Assembly (NCBI GenBank): GCA_902489075.1
Contig: CABTYO010000003.1
Span: forward strand, 75,696 to 139,695
Direction of reading: 5' to 3'
Length of the DNA: 64,000 nt
DNA from: an uncultured Faecalicatena sp.
GTDB taxonomy: Bacteria > Bacillota > Clostridia > Lachnospirales > Lachnospiraceae
A program made the position numbers and the translations under genes. The notes below the pieces were generated by a model that was not told the origin of the DNA, did not search any database, and saw only the letters and a list, made by a program, of their open reading frames with translations. This document shows positions 34,402 through 42,266 of this stretch, piece by piece; position 1 is the stretch's first letter, and each line of letters starts with the position of its first letter.

Positions 34402-35136
34402 ATGGCAGAACTGATTGTAACAGATGTGACCATGTCCTATGAAGGCGAGCACATCATCGAAGATATTTCCATAGAACTGCATGAAAATGAGCTGGTCTGT
34501 CTGCTGGGCGCAAGCGGCGGCGGGAAGACCACTCTGTTTAATGTGATATCGGGACTTTATGTGCCGGACAAGGGGCATGTCTTGCTCAATGGAGAAGAGA
34601 TTACCGGCCAGCCGGGGCATATCAGCTATATGCTCCAGAAGGACCTGCTCCTGCCTTACCGCACGATTGAAGATAATGTGTCACTCCCGCTTCTGATCAA
34701 GGGCGAGAAGAAAAAGGCGGCAAGAGAGAAAGTCAGCGCTTATTTCGAAGAGTTCGGTCTGGAAGGGACGCAGAAAAAGTACCCCCACCAGTTGTCCGGC
34801 GGCATGAGACAGAGGGCCGCACTTCTTCGGACCTACATGTTTTCCAGAGATGTGGCACTGCTGGATGAACCGTTCAGCGCACTGGACACCTTGACCAAAA
34901 GCGATATGCACAGGTGGTATCTTGATGTCATGGACAAGATCAAAATGTCGACTTTGTTCATCACCCATGATATCGACGAGGCGATCCTTTTGTCGGACCG
35001 GATCTATCTGCTGACTGGAGTCCCCGGGCGGATCACGGAAGAAATCGTGATAAAAGAGCCAAAGCCCCGGAGAAAAGACTTCAATCTGTCGGAGGAGTTT
35101 TTGGAGTATAAGAAGAGGATTATTGAGAAGCTGTAG
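34402..35136 (+). CDS. thiZ: Thiamine-precursor ABC ATPase (ThiZ-like)
   Basis: This 244-residue ATPase has Walker A GASGGGKTT near 36-44, Q-loop MLQKDLLLPYRTIEDN, signature LSGGMRQRAALLRTYM and Walker B VALLDEPFSALD. It is of the SsuB/TauB/ThiZ type that powers NMT1-like importers. It starts five bases after the ThiY stop and is the last gene before an intrinsic terminator. Its specificity is inferred from the riboswitch and the neighbouring binding protein. Confidence 0.9.
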   Translation: MAELIVTDVTMSYEGEHIIEDISIELHENELVCLLGASGGGKTTLFNVISGLYVPDKGHVLLNGEEITGQPGHISYMLQKDLLLPYRTIEDNVSLPLLIKGEKKKAAREKVSAYFEEFGLEGTQKKYPHQLSGGMRQRAALLRTYMFSRDVALLDEPFSALDTLTKSDMHRWYLDVMDKIKMSTLFITHDIDEAILLSDRIYLLTGVPGRITEEIVIKEPKPRRKDFNLSEEFLEYKKRIIEKL

Positions 35137-35154
35137 GAAAATCAAATATTTAAA

Positions 35155-35196
35155 AAGAAGGCGCAGAGTATTTGGAATCATACACTGCGTCTTCTT
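35155..35196 (+). terminator. Stem-loop after the thi transport operon
   Basis: AAGAAGGCGCAGAGTAT pairs with ATACACTGCGTCTTCTT over an eight-base loop, with two or three mismatches. The U tract is weak. It lies between the convergent ThiZ and CptN-like genes. Confidence 0.6.
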
Positions 35197-35252
35197 CGAT
35201 TTACGATTCGTTTTATCGGTAAAAATGTGATGGATTATGATCAAAATATTTA

Positions 35253-35534
35253 CTATGATTGCTTAGATTCGGCTATTAAATAATTTTTGACATCGGTAAT
35301 ATGTTGTCTGAAGTAATTGGGATTTGAGTTTTCCCATGATAAGATTCGCTTTTGTGCCGCCTCATTTCTATGTTCCCAATTACCTATAGGTATCGCCCAG
35401 AATATAGGATCATCTGAGGATAATTTCATTAGGCAGACAATAGGACGTTCTTTTGAATCATTCCAGGTTCCGCCAATTTTTCTGATTAAATCATAAAAAT
35501 TCTTTTTACCAAAGTATATTCCATGTTCTTCCAT
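35253..35534 (-). CDS. cptN: CptN-like type III toxin, probably internally deleted
   Basis: The 93-residue protein resembles CptIN-family type III toxins, endoribonucleases held inactive by a repeated antitoxin RNA. Family-like segments are an N-terminal GIYFGKKNFYDLIRKIGGTW, then ERPIVCLMK, WAIPIGNWEHR and a C-terminal ENSNPNYFRQHI. ToxN/CptN proteins are usually about 150-170 residues; here the N-terminal half runs almost directly into the C-terminal helix, so a central in-frame deletion is likely. AGGAGG lies just before the ATG. Upstream are a terminator and three antitoxin-like repeats, the standard type III layout. Confidence 0.7.
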   Translation of the reverse strand: MEEHGIYFGKKNFYDLIRKIGGTWNDSKERPIVCLMKLSSDDPIFWAIPIGNWEHRNEAAQKRILSWENSNPNYFRQHITDVKNYLIAESKQS

Positions 35535-35550
35535 GTTCCTCCTGTATACA

Positions 35551-35581
35551 AAAGCCCCATTATATAAGATAACGGGGCTTT
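35551..35581 (-). terminator. Terminator between antitoxin repeats and toxin gene
   Basis: On the minus strand AAAGCCCCGTTAT pairs with ATAATGGGGCTTT, followed by TGT. In type III loci a leaky terminator here sets the ratio of antitoxin RNA to toxin mRNA. Confidence 0.8.
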
Positions 35582-35700
35582 ACAATGTTTGTTTCCCTAC
35601 ATTGTGAAAGGTATTTGTCTCTGGCAATGTTCCTGTGCTGCACATTGCGAAGCATTTTTGTAACTGAAACAATGTTTGTTTCCCTACATTGTGAAAGGTA
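35582..35700 (-). ncRNA. cptI: CptI-like antitoxin RNA, three tandem repeats
   Basis: Three related units occur at 35669-35700, 35624-35652 and 35582-35613, spaced 45 and 42 bases. The outer two are identical (on the minus strand, TACCTTTCACAATGTAGGGA and so on). The middle one differs but keeps the stem: ACAATGT/ACATTGT becomes GCAATGT/ACATTGC, a compensatory A-U to G-C change supporting RNA structure. The repeats lie between a promoter and a terminator, upstream of the toxin-like gene. Confidence 0.75.
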
Positions 35701-35725
35701 GAAATCAACAAGATTTCTTACTTAT

Positions 35726-35731
35726 ATTATA
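35726..35731 (-). promoter_or_regulatory. -10 element of the antitoxin RNA promoter
   Basis: TATAAT on the minus strand, 26 bases before the first antitoxin repeat. No clear -35 is seen at 16-18 bases. Confidence 0.5.
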
Positions 35732-35806
35732 CACATTTCAGGAGAAAAGAACAGTAGGGAAAGTATAAAAAAAGTGTAAAATCTATGTCATTACTCATAT
35801 ATATCC

Positions 35807-37204
35807 TTACTCAATCCACTGATGCCCTGCATTCTCAAGAAATTCTCCGGCTTCTGCCGGCCCCCGCATCCCCTGCGCATAAGGATATACCGTCAGCCTT
35901 TTTTCCTGATACAGCCTTTTCATCTGCTCGATATAATTCCAGCTGATCTCGATCTGATCCCATTGTGAAAACCAGGAGCGTTCCCCATTGATACACGCGG
36001 TCAGCAGCCGTTCATAGGCCTCCGGTGTGTTCAGCTGGTGGACTACATTGCAGTTCTGGCAGAAATCCATTTTCGTTGGGATGATGTCTTCTGTATCTCC
36101 CGGACGTTTGATGTTGAACTGCAGATACACCCCTTCTGTCGGCTGGATCTTGATGGTCAGGATATCCGGTTCTACCTCCGGCATGGAGCGGCGGAACACG
36201 ATGGACACTTCCATCTGCCGTGTCCCGGTCTTTTTCCCTGTGCGGATGTAGAATGGAGTCCCCTTCCATCGTTCATTGTCGATGAACAGCCGGAGGGCGG
36301 CAAAGGTCTCTGTGGCAGAGTCAGGAGCCACAAGCGGCTCTTCGCGGTAGCCGGCATATTGTCCGAGCACGAGGGTCTCCTCGATCGAGGCTTCGGATAC
36401 CGGACGGAGAGAACGCAGCACCTTTAACTGCTCCTGGTGCATCTGTGTGCTGTTAAAGGTTTCAGGCCGCTCCATTGCAACGATGGAAAGAATCTGGAAC
36501 AGGTGGTTCTGCACCATGTCTTTTAAGGCACCGCTGGCATCATAGTAGCCGCCTCTTGTCTCCACCCCCACATCCTCTAAGGCAGAGATCTGTACTGACT
36601 CGATGTATCTGGAATTCCACACATCCGTAAAGATCGGGTTTGTAAAACGGATGGCCTGAATATTACGGACCATTTCCTTTCCAAGATAATGGTCGATCCG
36701 GTAGATCTGTTCTGGTCCAAAATGTCGTTCCAGCTGCAGATTCAGCTTTTCGGCGGCCTCCAGATTTTCACCGAAAGGCTTTTCGATGATCACTTTTCCA
36801 TGACAGGCACCGCATACGGTTTCCAGACCGTCTGCGATGACGGTAAAAAATCTGGGAGCCACGGCGAGGTAGAAGAGGTGGGCCTCGATGTCATCCTGTG
36901 CGAAATATTCGTTCAGCCTCTGATAATCCTGTGGATTGGACAGATCCATGCGGAAATAGGAAATCTGTCCGGCAAATGTGGAAAAGTCCTCTTTTGTATA
37001 AGGCAGACGTGTGAATTTTTTTACCCATTCTTCTGCCAGCGCACGGTAGGAGTTACTGTCATAATCCCGGCGTCCGATGATGACGATCCGGCTGTTATCC
37101 GGCAGTTTTTTTGTGAGGAACATGGTATAAAGGGCGGGCAGGAGTTTGCGGAAGGTAAGGTCTCCGGTGCCGCCGAAAATGGTGATATTGGTGTGTATTT
37201 TCAT
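35807..37204 (-). CDS. zwf: Glucose-6-phosphate 1-dehydrogenase
   Basis: The 465-residue enzyme oxidises glucose-6-phosphate to 6-phosphogluconolactone with NADP+, the first step of the oxidative pentose-phosphate pathway. The nucleotide-binding loop is GGTGDLTFRKLLPALY and the substrate-site signature RIDHYLGKE is intact (EQIYRIDHYLGKEMVRN). It is last in a minus-strand operon, starting three bases after the gnd stop. The full pathway segment pgl-gnd-zwf is therefore under one promoter. Length is typical. Confidence 0.94.
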   Translation of the reverse strand: MKIHTNITIFGGTGDLTFRKLLPALYTMFLTKKLPDNSRIVIIGRRDYDSNSYRALAEEWVKKFTRLPYTKEDFSTFAGQISYFRMDLSNPQDYQRLNEYFAQDDIEAHLFYLAVAPRFFTVIADGLETVCGACHGKVIIEKPFGENLEAAEKLNLQLERHFGPEQIYRIDHYLGKEMVRNIQAIRFTNPIFTDVWNSRYIESVQISALEDVGVETRGGYYDASGALKDMVQNHLFQILSIVAMERPETFNSTQMHQEQLKVLRSLRPVSEASIEETLVLGQYAGYREEPLVAPDSATETFAALRLFIDNERWKGTPFYIRTGKKTGTRQMEVSIVFRRSMPEVEPDILTIKIQPTEGVYLQFNIKRPGDTEDIIPTKMDFCQNCNVVHQLNTPEAYERLLTACINGERSWFSQWDQIEISWNYIEQMKRLYQEKRLTVYPYAQGMRGPAEAGEFLENAGHQWIE

Positions 37205-37207
37205 TTA

Positions 37208-38620
37208 CTATTTCCTCCATTCGTGGTGAAAGGTGCCCTCCCGGTCGGTTCTTTCGAAAGTATGGGCGCCGAAGCAGTCGCGCTGTGCCTGGATCAGATT
37301 GGCTCCGCTTGCCGCGGAACTGAATTCATCCAGATAGGAGACTGCATTTGCAAAGGCAGGGACCGGAAGTCCGCTCAATACAGCCGTGGAAACGACCTGA
37401 CGCAGGCTGTCCTGGTTCTCATTGATATTGTCAAGGAAAAATTCATCCAGGATCAGGTTATCCAGTTCTGGATTTCTTGTGCAGGCTTCTGTGATGTCAT
37501 TTAAAAAGGCTGCCTGGATGATGCATCCTGCGCGGAAGATAGAAGCAATCTTTCCGAGATCCAGATTCCAGTTAAACTGGACGGAAGCGTCTCTCATCAA
37601 TGAAAAACCCTGCGCATAGGCGATGATTTTCCCGGCATAGAGTGCGTTTCTCACAGTTTCTGCGAACTCTTTTTTATCTGTGACTGTATTTTCATGGGCA
37701 GGTTCATGGATTTTAGAGGCCGCGGTTTCGCGCTGTTTTAACTGATTCGACATTACGCGGGCATTGCAGGCGGCGGTGATCATCGAGATGTCGACGCCCT
37801 GGTGCAGAGATTCGATGCTGGCCCAGCGCCCGGTGCCTTTCTGTCTGGCACTGTCCAGGATATGGTCGATGAGATCTCCTTGTGCGAGGTCATCTTTTTC
37901 CCGGAAAATGTCTGCGGTGATCTCGATCAGATAGCTTTGAAGCTCTCCTTTATTCCATTCCTCAAATGTCTGCGCCAGTTCCTCATTGGTGAACTCTCCG
38001 GCATATTTTAACAACAGATAGGCCTCTGCGATGAGCTGCATGTCGGCATATTCGATGCCGTTGTGGACCATTTTTACATAGTGTCCGGCACCCGCGGGAC
38101 CGATATAAGTGCAGCATGGCTCGCCCATCGCCTTCGCAGCGATTGCTTCCAGGATCGGGCTGACCTCAGCATAAGCGTCCCGGCTGCCACCCGGCATGAT
38201 GGAAGGTCCGCGTCTGGCCCCTTCTTCCCCGCCGGAGACACCGACTCCCAGATAGCGGATTCCAAGGTCCTCCAGTCTGGCAAAGCGGCGGTTGGTATCC
38301 TCAAAATTGGAATTGCCGCCGTCCATAATGATGTCTCCTTCTTCCAGAAGCGGAAGCAGCTGGTCAGTGACCGTGTCCACCGGTTTCCCGGCCTGGATCA
38401 TGAGAAAAATCTTCCGCGGGCGTTTCAGGGAGTAGACCAGTTCTGCCAGATTGTAGAAGGCGGCGATATTTTCGTGCGGGTGTTCTTTCATGACCTGGTC
38501 GGTTACCTCAGGGCTGCGGTTATAGACCGCTGTTTTGAAACCGTGGTCTGCCATATTCAGTGCGAGGCTGCGTCCCATGACGGACAGGCCGATGAGACCA
38601 ATATCAAATAAATTTTTCAT
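37208..38620 (-). CDS. gnd: 6-phosphogluconate dehydrogenase, decarboxylating
   Basis: This 470-residue enzyme converts 6-phosphogluconate to ribulose-5-phosphate and CO2. The cofactor loop is GLIGLSVMGRSLALN, followed by DGGNSNFEDTNRR, then the active-site VGVSGGEEGARRGPSIMPGG and YADMQLIAEAY. The ATG at 38620 is chosen with GGAG about ten bases upstream; the ORF extends eight residues further. It is the middle gene of the pgl-gnd-zwf operon. Confidence 0.94.
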   Translation of the reverse strand: MKNLFDIGLIGLSVMGRSLALNMADHGFKTAVYNRSPEVTDQVMKEHPHENIAAFYNLAELVYSLKRPRKIFLMIQAGKPVDTVTDQLLPLLEEGDIIMDGGNSNFEDTNRRFARLEDLGIRYLGVGVSGGEEGARRGPSIMPGGSRDAYAEVSPILEAIAAKAMGEPCCTYIGPAGAGHYVKMVHNGIEYADMQLIAEAYLLLKYAGEFTNEELAQTFEEWNKGELQSYLIEITADIFREKDDLAQGDLIDHILDSARQKGTGRWASIESLHQGVDISMITAACNARVMSNQLKQRETAASKIHEPAHENTVTDKKEFAETVRNALYAGKIIAYAQGFSLMRDASVQFNWNLDLGKIASIFRAGCIIQAAFLNDITEACTRNPELDNLILDEFFLDNINENQDSLRQVVSTAVLSGLPVPAFANAVSYLDEFSSAASGANLIQAQRDCFGAHTFERTDREGTFHHEWRK

Positions 38621-38644
38621 GTTCAGGATTCTCCTTTTCTTCAT

Positions 38645-39688
38645 TTATAATGGGTTTGTCTGGTCCAGTACAATACTGACTGCCTCAAAGACAGGTACTC
38701 TGGCGCAGATAGGTTCAAGCTTTCCGTCGTCCTGATTCACAGGAAAGCAGACAAGTCCGCCTGTGGTACGGTTTGCCACGAGCAGATACCGCCCGTCAGG
38801 CGAGAGGACAATGTCCCGTGGATGAGTACCGCCGCAGGAGGTCTGCTGGATCATGGTTACATGACCATTTTCTATGGCAAAGACGGATATGACGTCGGCA
38901 TAGCGGGTAGAAATGTACAGGTGACGCTCATCCGGCGAGAGGCGCACCGCGGCAGAAGTTGGAGCGGTGTCAGTATCTGCATGGCCTTTCAGCAGCGGAT
39001 GCGTGCTGAGCAGACGGAATAAAGGGGCTGCGTCCGTTTCCCGGTCTGCAGCTCTTTTCTCAGCGGCAAACACGAAAAGCTCATTGCTCAGTTCACTGAC
39101 GACAAAGAGATGCCTGTGGTCTCTGGTGAAGATTCCATGGCGCGGCCCGGTGCCGTAGGGGAAGGAAATCGTTCCCGCGGGCTGGAAATCATTTCTGGAA
39201 TCAAATATGCGTATTTCATCCAGCAAAAGACAGGGAACCAGCAGATAACCGTCATGGAAAAGCACCTGATGGCAGCCGGCTTTCGGAGCGATGATGATTT
39301 TTTTGCAGAGGGAAAGTTTCTGGCCGGTCTTCTGGTAAACGAGAACGAGTCCCTCGTGGTAATTAGCTGTGCAGATAAAGTTTTCATCCTGTGTGATGAA
39401 ACAGGACGTTCCTTCCTCCTCGTACAGTTCATCCAGAAGCTGCGGCTGTGGCTGCGTTACATCTAAAAGGCAGATTCCGGCGCTTCCCTTTTTCTGGACC
39501 GGAGATGCCAGAAGCCCCTTATAAAGAGAGAGGTATTTGCAGTCAGGCGCCTCATAATACAGCTCCGGCACAGAAAGCTGCCCTGTGTCAGTATCCAGAG
39601 TAAACCGATAGATGCCAGTACTTCTGGAAGAGGCATAAGTCCCCAGAAAACCAGTCAGTATATTAGGATCAGATAGATTCAATTTCAT
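38645..39688 (-). CDS. pgl: 6-phosphogluconolactonase, beta-propeller (YbhE) type
   Basis: This protein of 347 residues is a seven-bladed propeller of the YbhE/3-carboxymuconate-cyclase family. It hydrolyses 6-phosphogluconolactone, linking Zwf to Gnd. Typical motifs are GTYASSRSTGIYRF, then CHQVLFHDG, FPYGTGPRHGIFTRD, AVRLSPDERHLYIS and THPRDIVLSPDGRYLLVANR. The ATG at 39688 has AAAGGAG upstream; the longer ORF covers the promoter. It is first in the operon with gnd and zwf, which strengthens the assignment. Confidence 0.92.
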   Translation of the reverse strand: MKLNLSDPNILTGFLGTYASSRSTGIYRFTLDTDTGQLSVPELYYEAPDCKYLSLYKGLLASPVQKKGSAGICLLDVTQPQPQLLDELYEEEGTSCFITQDENFICTANYHEGLVLVYQKTGQKLSLCKKIIIAPKAGCHQVLFHDGYLLVPCLLLDEIRIFDSRNDFQPAGTISFPYGTGPRHGIFTRDHRHLFVVSELSNELFVFAAEKRAADRETDAAPLFRLLSTHPLLKGHADTDTAPTSAAVRLSPDERHLYISTRYADVISVFAIENGHVTMIQQTSCGGTHPRDIVLSPDGRYLLVANRTTGGLVCFPVNQDDGKLEPICARVPVFEAVSIVLDQTNPL

Positions 39689-39739
39689 GAAAGTCTCCTT
39701 TCTTAAATATAAGAAATTACAAAATTTGTAAAAATAATA

Positions 39740-39788
39740 ATTACAGTTCCATACTGTAATTATAGATATTACAGTATGGAGTGTCAAG
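39740..39788 (-). promoter_or_regulatory. Promoter and overlapping palindromic operators of pgl-gnd-zwf
   Basis: The minus strand has TTGACA (39783-39788), exactly 17 bases, then TATAAT (39760-39765). A perfect 13-bp inverted repeat, TCCATACTGTAAT (39749-39761) and ATTACAGTATGGA (39769-39781), covers the spacer and the -10. A second palindrome, AATTACAGT (39740-39748) with ACTGTAATT (39754-39762), shares the middle half-site. A repressor dimer bound here would block polymerase. Confidence 0.8.
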
Positions 39789-39830
39789 TCCTGTTGAAAA
39801 AAGAATGAAAAAATATATGTTCAGAGAGGT

Positions 39831-39970
39831 TTTCAAAGGGGTCAGACCCCTGCGCAATTCAGACAATTCAAAACATAGTTTCCAAAAAAACGGGTTTTCA
39901 AACGTTAGTTTCGTATAACTTGAGAAAATTCTGAATATGGAGAGCAAAAGGGTCTGACCCCTTTGCAAAT
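39831..39970. mobile_element. REPIN/MITE-like element with GGGTCAGACCC ends
   Basis: About 140 bp bounded by inverted ends: CAAAGGGGTCAGACCC at the left (39835-39850) and its complement GGGTCTGACCCCTTTG at the right (39951-39966). The interior has no coding sequence and is itself weakly inverted. Such ends accompany REP-associated tyrosine transposases in many genomes; none is present here, so the element would be non-autonomous. Confidence 0.6.
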
Positions 39971-40072
39971 TTCTACAAAAAAGGATTGTATATTACGCGT
40001 TAATTCGCTAAAATGTATATAGTGTCGACATGTTTCGAGCTAAGTATTAAGAGAAGAGAGAGAGGTTACTTT

Positions 40073-41602
40073 ATGGATGGTTCAATGTTTATTGGAACTT
40101 GGTGGTCGCTGGTACCGCCGCTTTTGGCCATTATCCTGGCCTTTGTAACGAAGGAGGTGTACAGTTCCCTGTTTATTGGTGTTGCTGTGGGAGCGCTTCT
40201 GTACACGGGATTCCACCCATGGGATTCTTTTGTGGCATTTTTTGATATCATGAAGAACAGTATGAATCTGAATATTTTGATTTTTGATGTCCTTCTGGGT
40301 ATGATTATCGTACTGATGTCCAAGTCGGGCGGATCTTCCGCCTATGGAAACTGGGCAGGGCGGAAGATCAAGACGAAGAGGAGCGCCCTGCTTGCGACAA
40401 CCGGACTGGGAATTTTGATTTTTGTGGATGATTACTTTAACTGTCTGACCGTTGGTTCTGTTATGAGACCTGTCACAGACAGATATAAGGTATCCAGAGC
40501 GAAGCTGGCATATATTATTGATGCGACAGCTGCTCCGGTGTGCATTATCGCCCCGATTTCAAGCTGGGCGGCAGCCGTGAATTCTTATGTGCCGGAGGAT
40601 GCGGGGATCACAGGATTCCAGCTGTTCCTTCGGACAATTCCTTATAACCTGTATGCACTGCTTACGATCGCGATGGTGCTGTATATCATTATCACGGGAT
40701 TTGATTTCGGTCTGATGAAGAAGCACGAGCAGAATGCAGCAAAGGGAGACCTGTTTACAACAGGTGCCGAGGAGTTCGAGCAGATCAGGGAAGAGACCAT
40801 TTCTTCGAAGGGAAGAGTCATTGACCTGGTACTTCCAGTGGCAGTATTGATCGTATCCGCAGTCGGAGCAATGATCTACACCGGATTCCAGGGCGGAGCT
40901 TCAGATATTGTGTCCGCTTTTGCAGGATGTGATGCAGAGACCAGTCTGATCTTTGCGACCATGATTACCGTGCTGTTTATGTTTGTGTTATATCTGCCAA
41001 GAAAAGTCATCACATTTAAAGGTTTTATGGAAAGCTTTGTGGAGGGCTTTAAGCTGATGATCCCGGCCGTGGCAATCCTGATCTTTGCATGGTCACTGAA
41101 AGGAATGGGAGATGCCCTTGGAATCGCAGAGTTTGTACGTGGTATTGTAGGCAGCAACGCATCCGCAAGTATTGTGATTCCGGCAATTATGTTTGTAATT
41201 GCGATTTTCCTTGCATTTTCAACAGGAACTTCCTGGGGAACCTTTGCAATCCTTGTGCCGATCGTTGTGGGAATGTTCTCAGCTACCGATAATCTGGAGA
41301 TGATGATCATCGCTGTATCAGCTGTCCTGGCAGGCGCTGTCTGCGGAGACCATGTATCACCGATCTCAGACACGACTGTTATGTCCTCGGCGGGCGCGCA
41401 GAGCAACCATATCAACCATGTATCCACCCAGATGCAGTACGCAGTGGTTGTTGCGGTAGTATGTATCATCGGATATCTCATTGCCGGATTTGTCAAAGTA
41501 TGGTGGATCACACTTGGCATAAGCCTTGCAATCCTGCTGATCGTGCTGACCTTTATGAAAAAATATACAGAAAAGAACGATACGGTGAAGTTAAATGATT
41601 AA
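40073..41602 (+). CDS. NhaC-family Na+/H+ antiporter
   Basis: This 509-residue protein has about twelve helices and belongs to the NhaC family (also malate/lactate-Na+ exchangers). Typical stretches are GGSSAYGNWAGRKIKTKRSA, then IFVDDYFNCLTVGSVMRPVTDR, FSTGTSWGTFAILVPI and CGDHVSPISDTTVMSSAGA. The ATG at 40073 follows GAGAGG; the ORF extends upstream without a site. It overlaps the following C39-like gene by eight bases, so the two are cotranscribed. The exchanged solute is uncertain. Confidence 0.87.
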   Translation: MDGSMFIGTWWSLVPPLLAIILAFVTKEVYSSLFIGVAVGALLYTGFHPWDSFVAFFDIMKNSMNLNILIFDVLLGMIIVLMSKSGGSSAYGNWAGRKIKTKRSALLATTGLGILIFVDDYFNCLTVGSVMRPVTDRYKVSRAKLAYIIDATAAPVCIIAPISSWAAAVNSYVPEDAGITGFQLFLRTIPYNLYALLTIAMVLYIIITGFDFGLMKKHEQNAAKGDLFTTGAEEFEQIREETISSKGRVIDLVLPVAVLIVSAVGAMIYTGFQGGASDIVSAFAGCDAETSLIFATMITVLFMFVLYLPRKVITFKGFMESFVEGFKLMIPAVAILIFAWSLKGMGDALGIAEFVRGIVGSNASASIVIPAIMFVIAIFLAFSTGTSWGTFAILVPIVVGMFSATDNLEMMIIAVSAVLAGAVCGDHVSPISDTTVMSSAGAQSNHINHVSTQMQYAVVVAVVCIIGYLIAGFVKVWWITLGISLAILLIVLTFMKKYTEKNDTVKLND

Positions 41603-42197
41603 GATTGATGTACCTTACATAGACCAGAGTGTGAAGTATCCGACCGGATGCGAGAGTGTTTCGGCGGTTATGCTGCTTCAGTATCTGGGAGTTGACATTA
41701 CGGTGGACGAGTTTATCGAAAAGGATCTGAAGCTTCAGAGTTTTGAGGAGAAGGATGGGGAGCTTCATGGACCGAATCCATATGAATGCTTCTGCGGCAG
41801 CCCTTATGATGAAGATTCCTTCGGCTGCTATGCTCCAGTGATCTTAAGAGCGCTGGAAAAAGAGATTGGGGAAGATTACGACATCATAGATGAGACCGGC
41901 ACACCGATAGAAGAACTGCTGGCAGCATATATCGATCAGGGGATGCCGGTGATCTTCTGGGCCTGCATCAATATGCGGGAACCTATTACAGGACCGTGCT
42001 GGAAGCTGCATGACTGCGGGGAGACATTCACCTGGATATCCAATGAACACTGCATGCTGCTGGTAGGATATGATGAAGAAGGGTATTATTTCAATGATCC
42101 CTACGACAATAACGGAGTCATCCGTTATCCGAAAGATGTAGTGGAAGACAGGCATGCCGCACAGCATTCACAGGCTGTGGGAGTAAAAAGAAAGTAA
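41595..42197 (+). CDS. C39-like cysteine peptidase family protein
   Basis: This 200-residue papain-fold protein belongs to the peptidase C39-like (C39_2) family. Cys19 in YPTGCESVSAVMLLQYLG and His152 in SNEHCMLLVGYDEEGYYFNDPY are the expected catalytic residues. No signal peptide or membrane helix is evident, so it may act in the cytoplasm or leave by another route. Its start lies inside the NhaC stop region. A role together with the antiporter is not obvious. A bidirectional terminator follows. Confidence 0.82.
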   Translation: MIKIDVPYIDQSVKYPTGCESVSAVMLLQYLGVDITVDEFIEKDLKLQSFEEKDGELHGPNPYECFCGSPYDEDSFGCYAPVILRALEKEIGEDYDIIDETGTPIEELLAAYIDQGMPVIFWACINMREPITGPCWKLHDCGETFTWISNEHCMLLVGYDEEGYYFNDPYDNNGVIRYPKDVVEDRHAAQHSQAVGVKRK

Positions 42198-42214
42198 AAC
42201 AAAATAATAAAACA

Positions 42215-42260
42215 AAAAACGCTGCAGGCGCACCAGTAAAGGAAGCGCCTGCAGCGTTTT
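42215..42260. terminator. Bidirectional terminator
   Basis: AAAACGCTGCAGGCGC pairs with GCGCCTGCAGCGTTTT, with A-rich and T-rich flanks. It serves the C39-like gene and the convergent asnA. Confidence 0.9.
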
Positions 42261-42266
42261 CATACT

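Noticed and set aside
35582..35700. Three repeats with 10-13-bp spacers considered as a tiny CRISPR array
   Set aside because: The repeats differ, spacers are too short and unequal, no cas genes are near, and the promoter-repeat-terminator-toxin order fits a type III antitoxin better.
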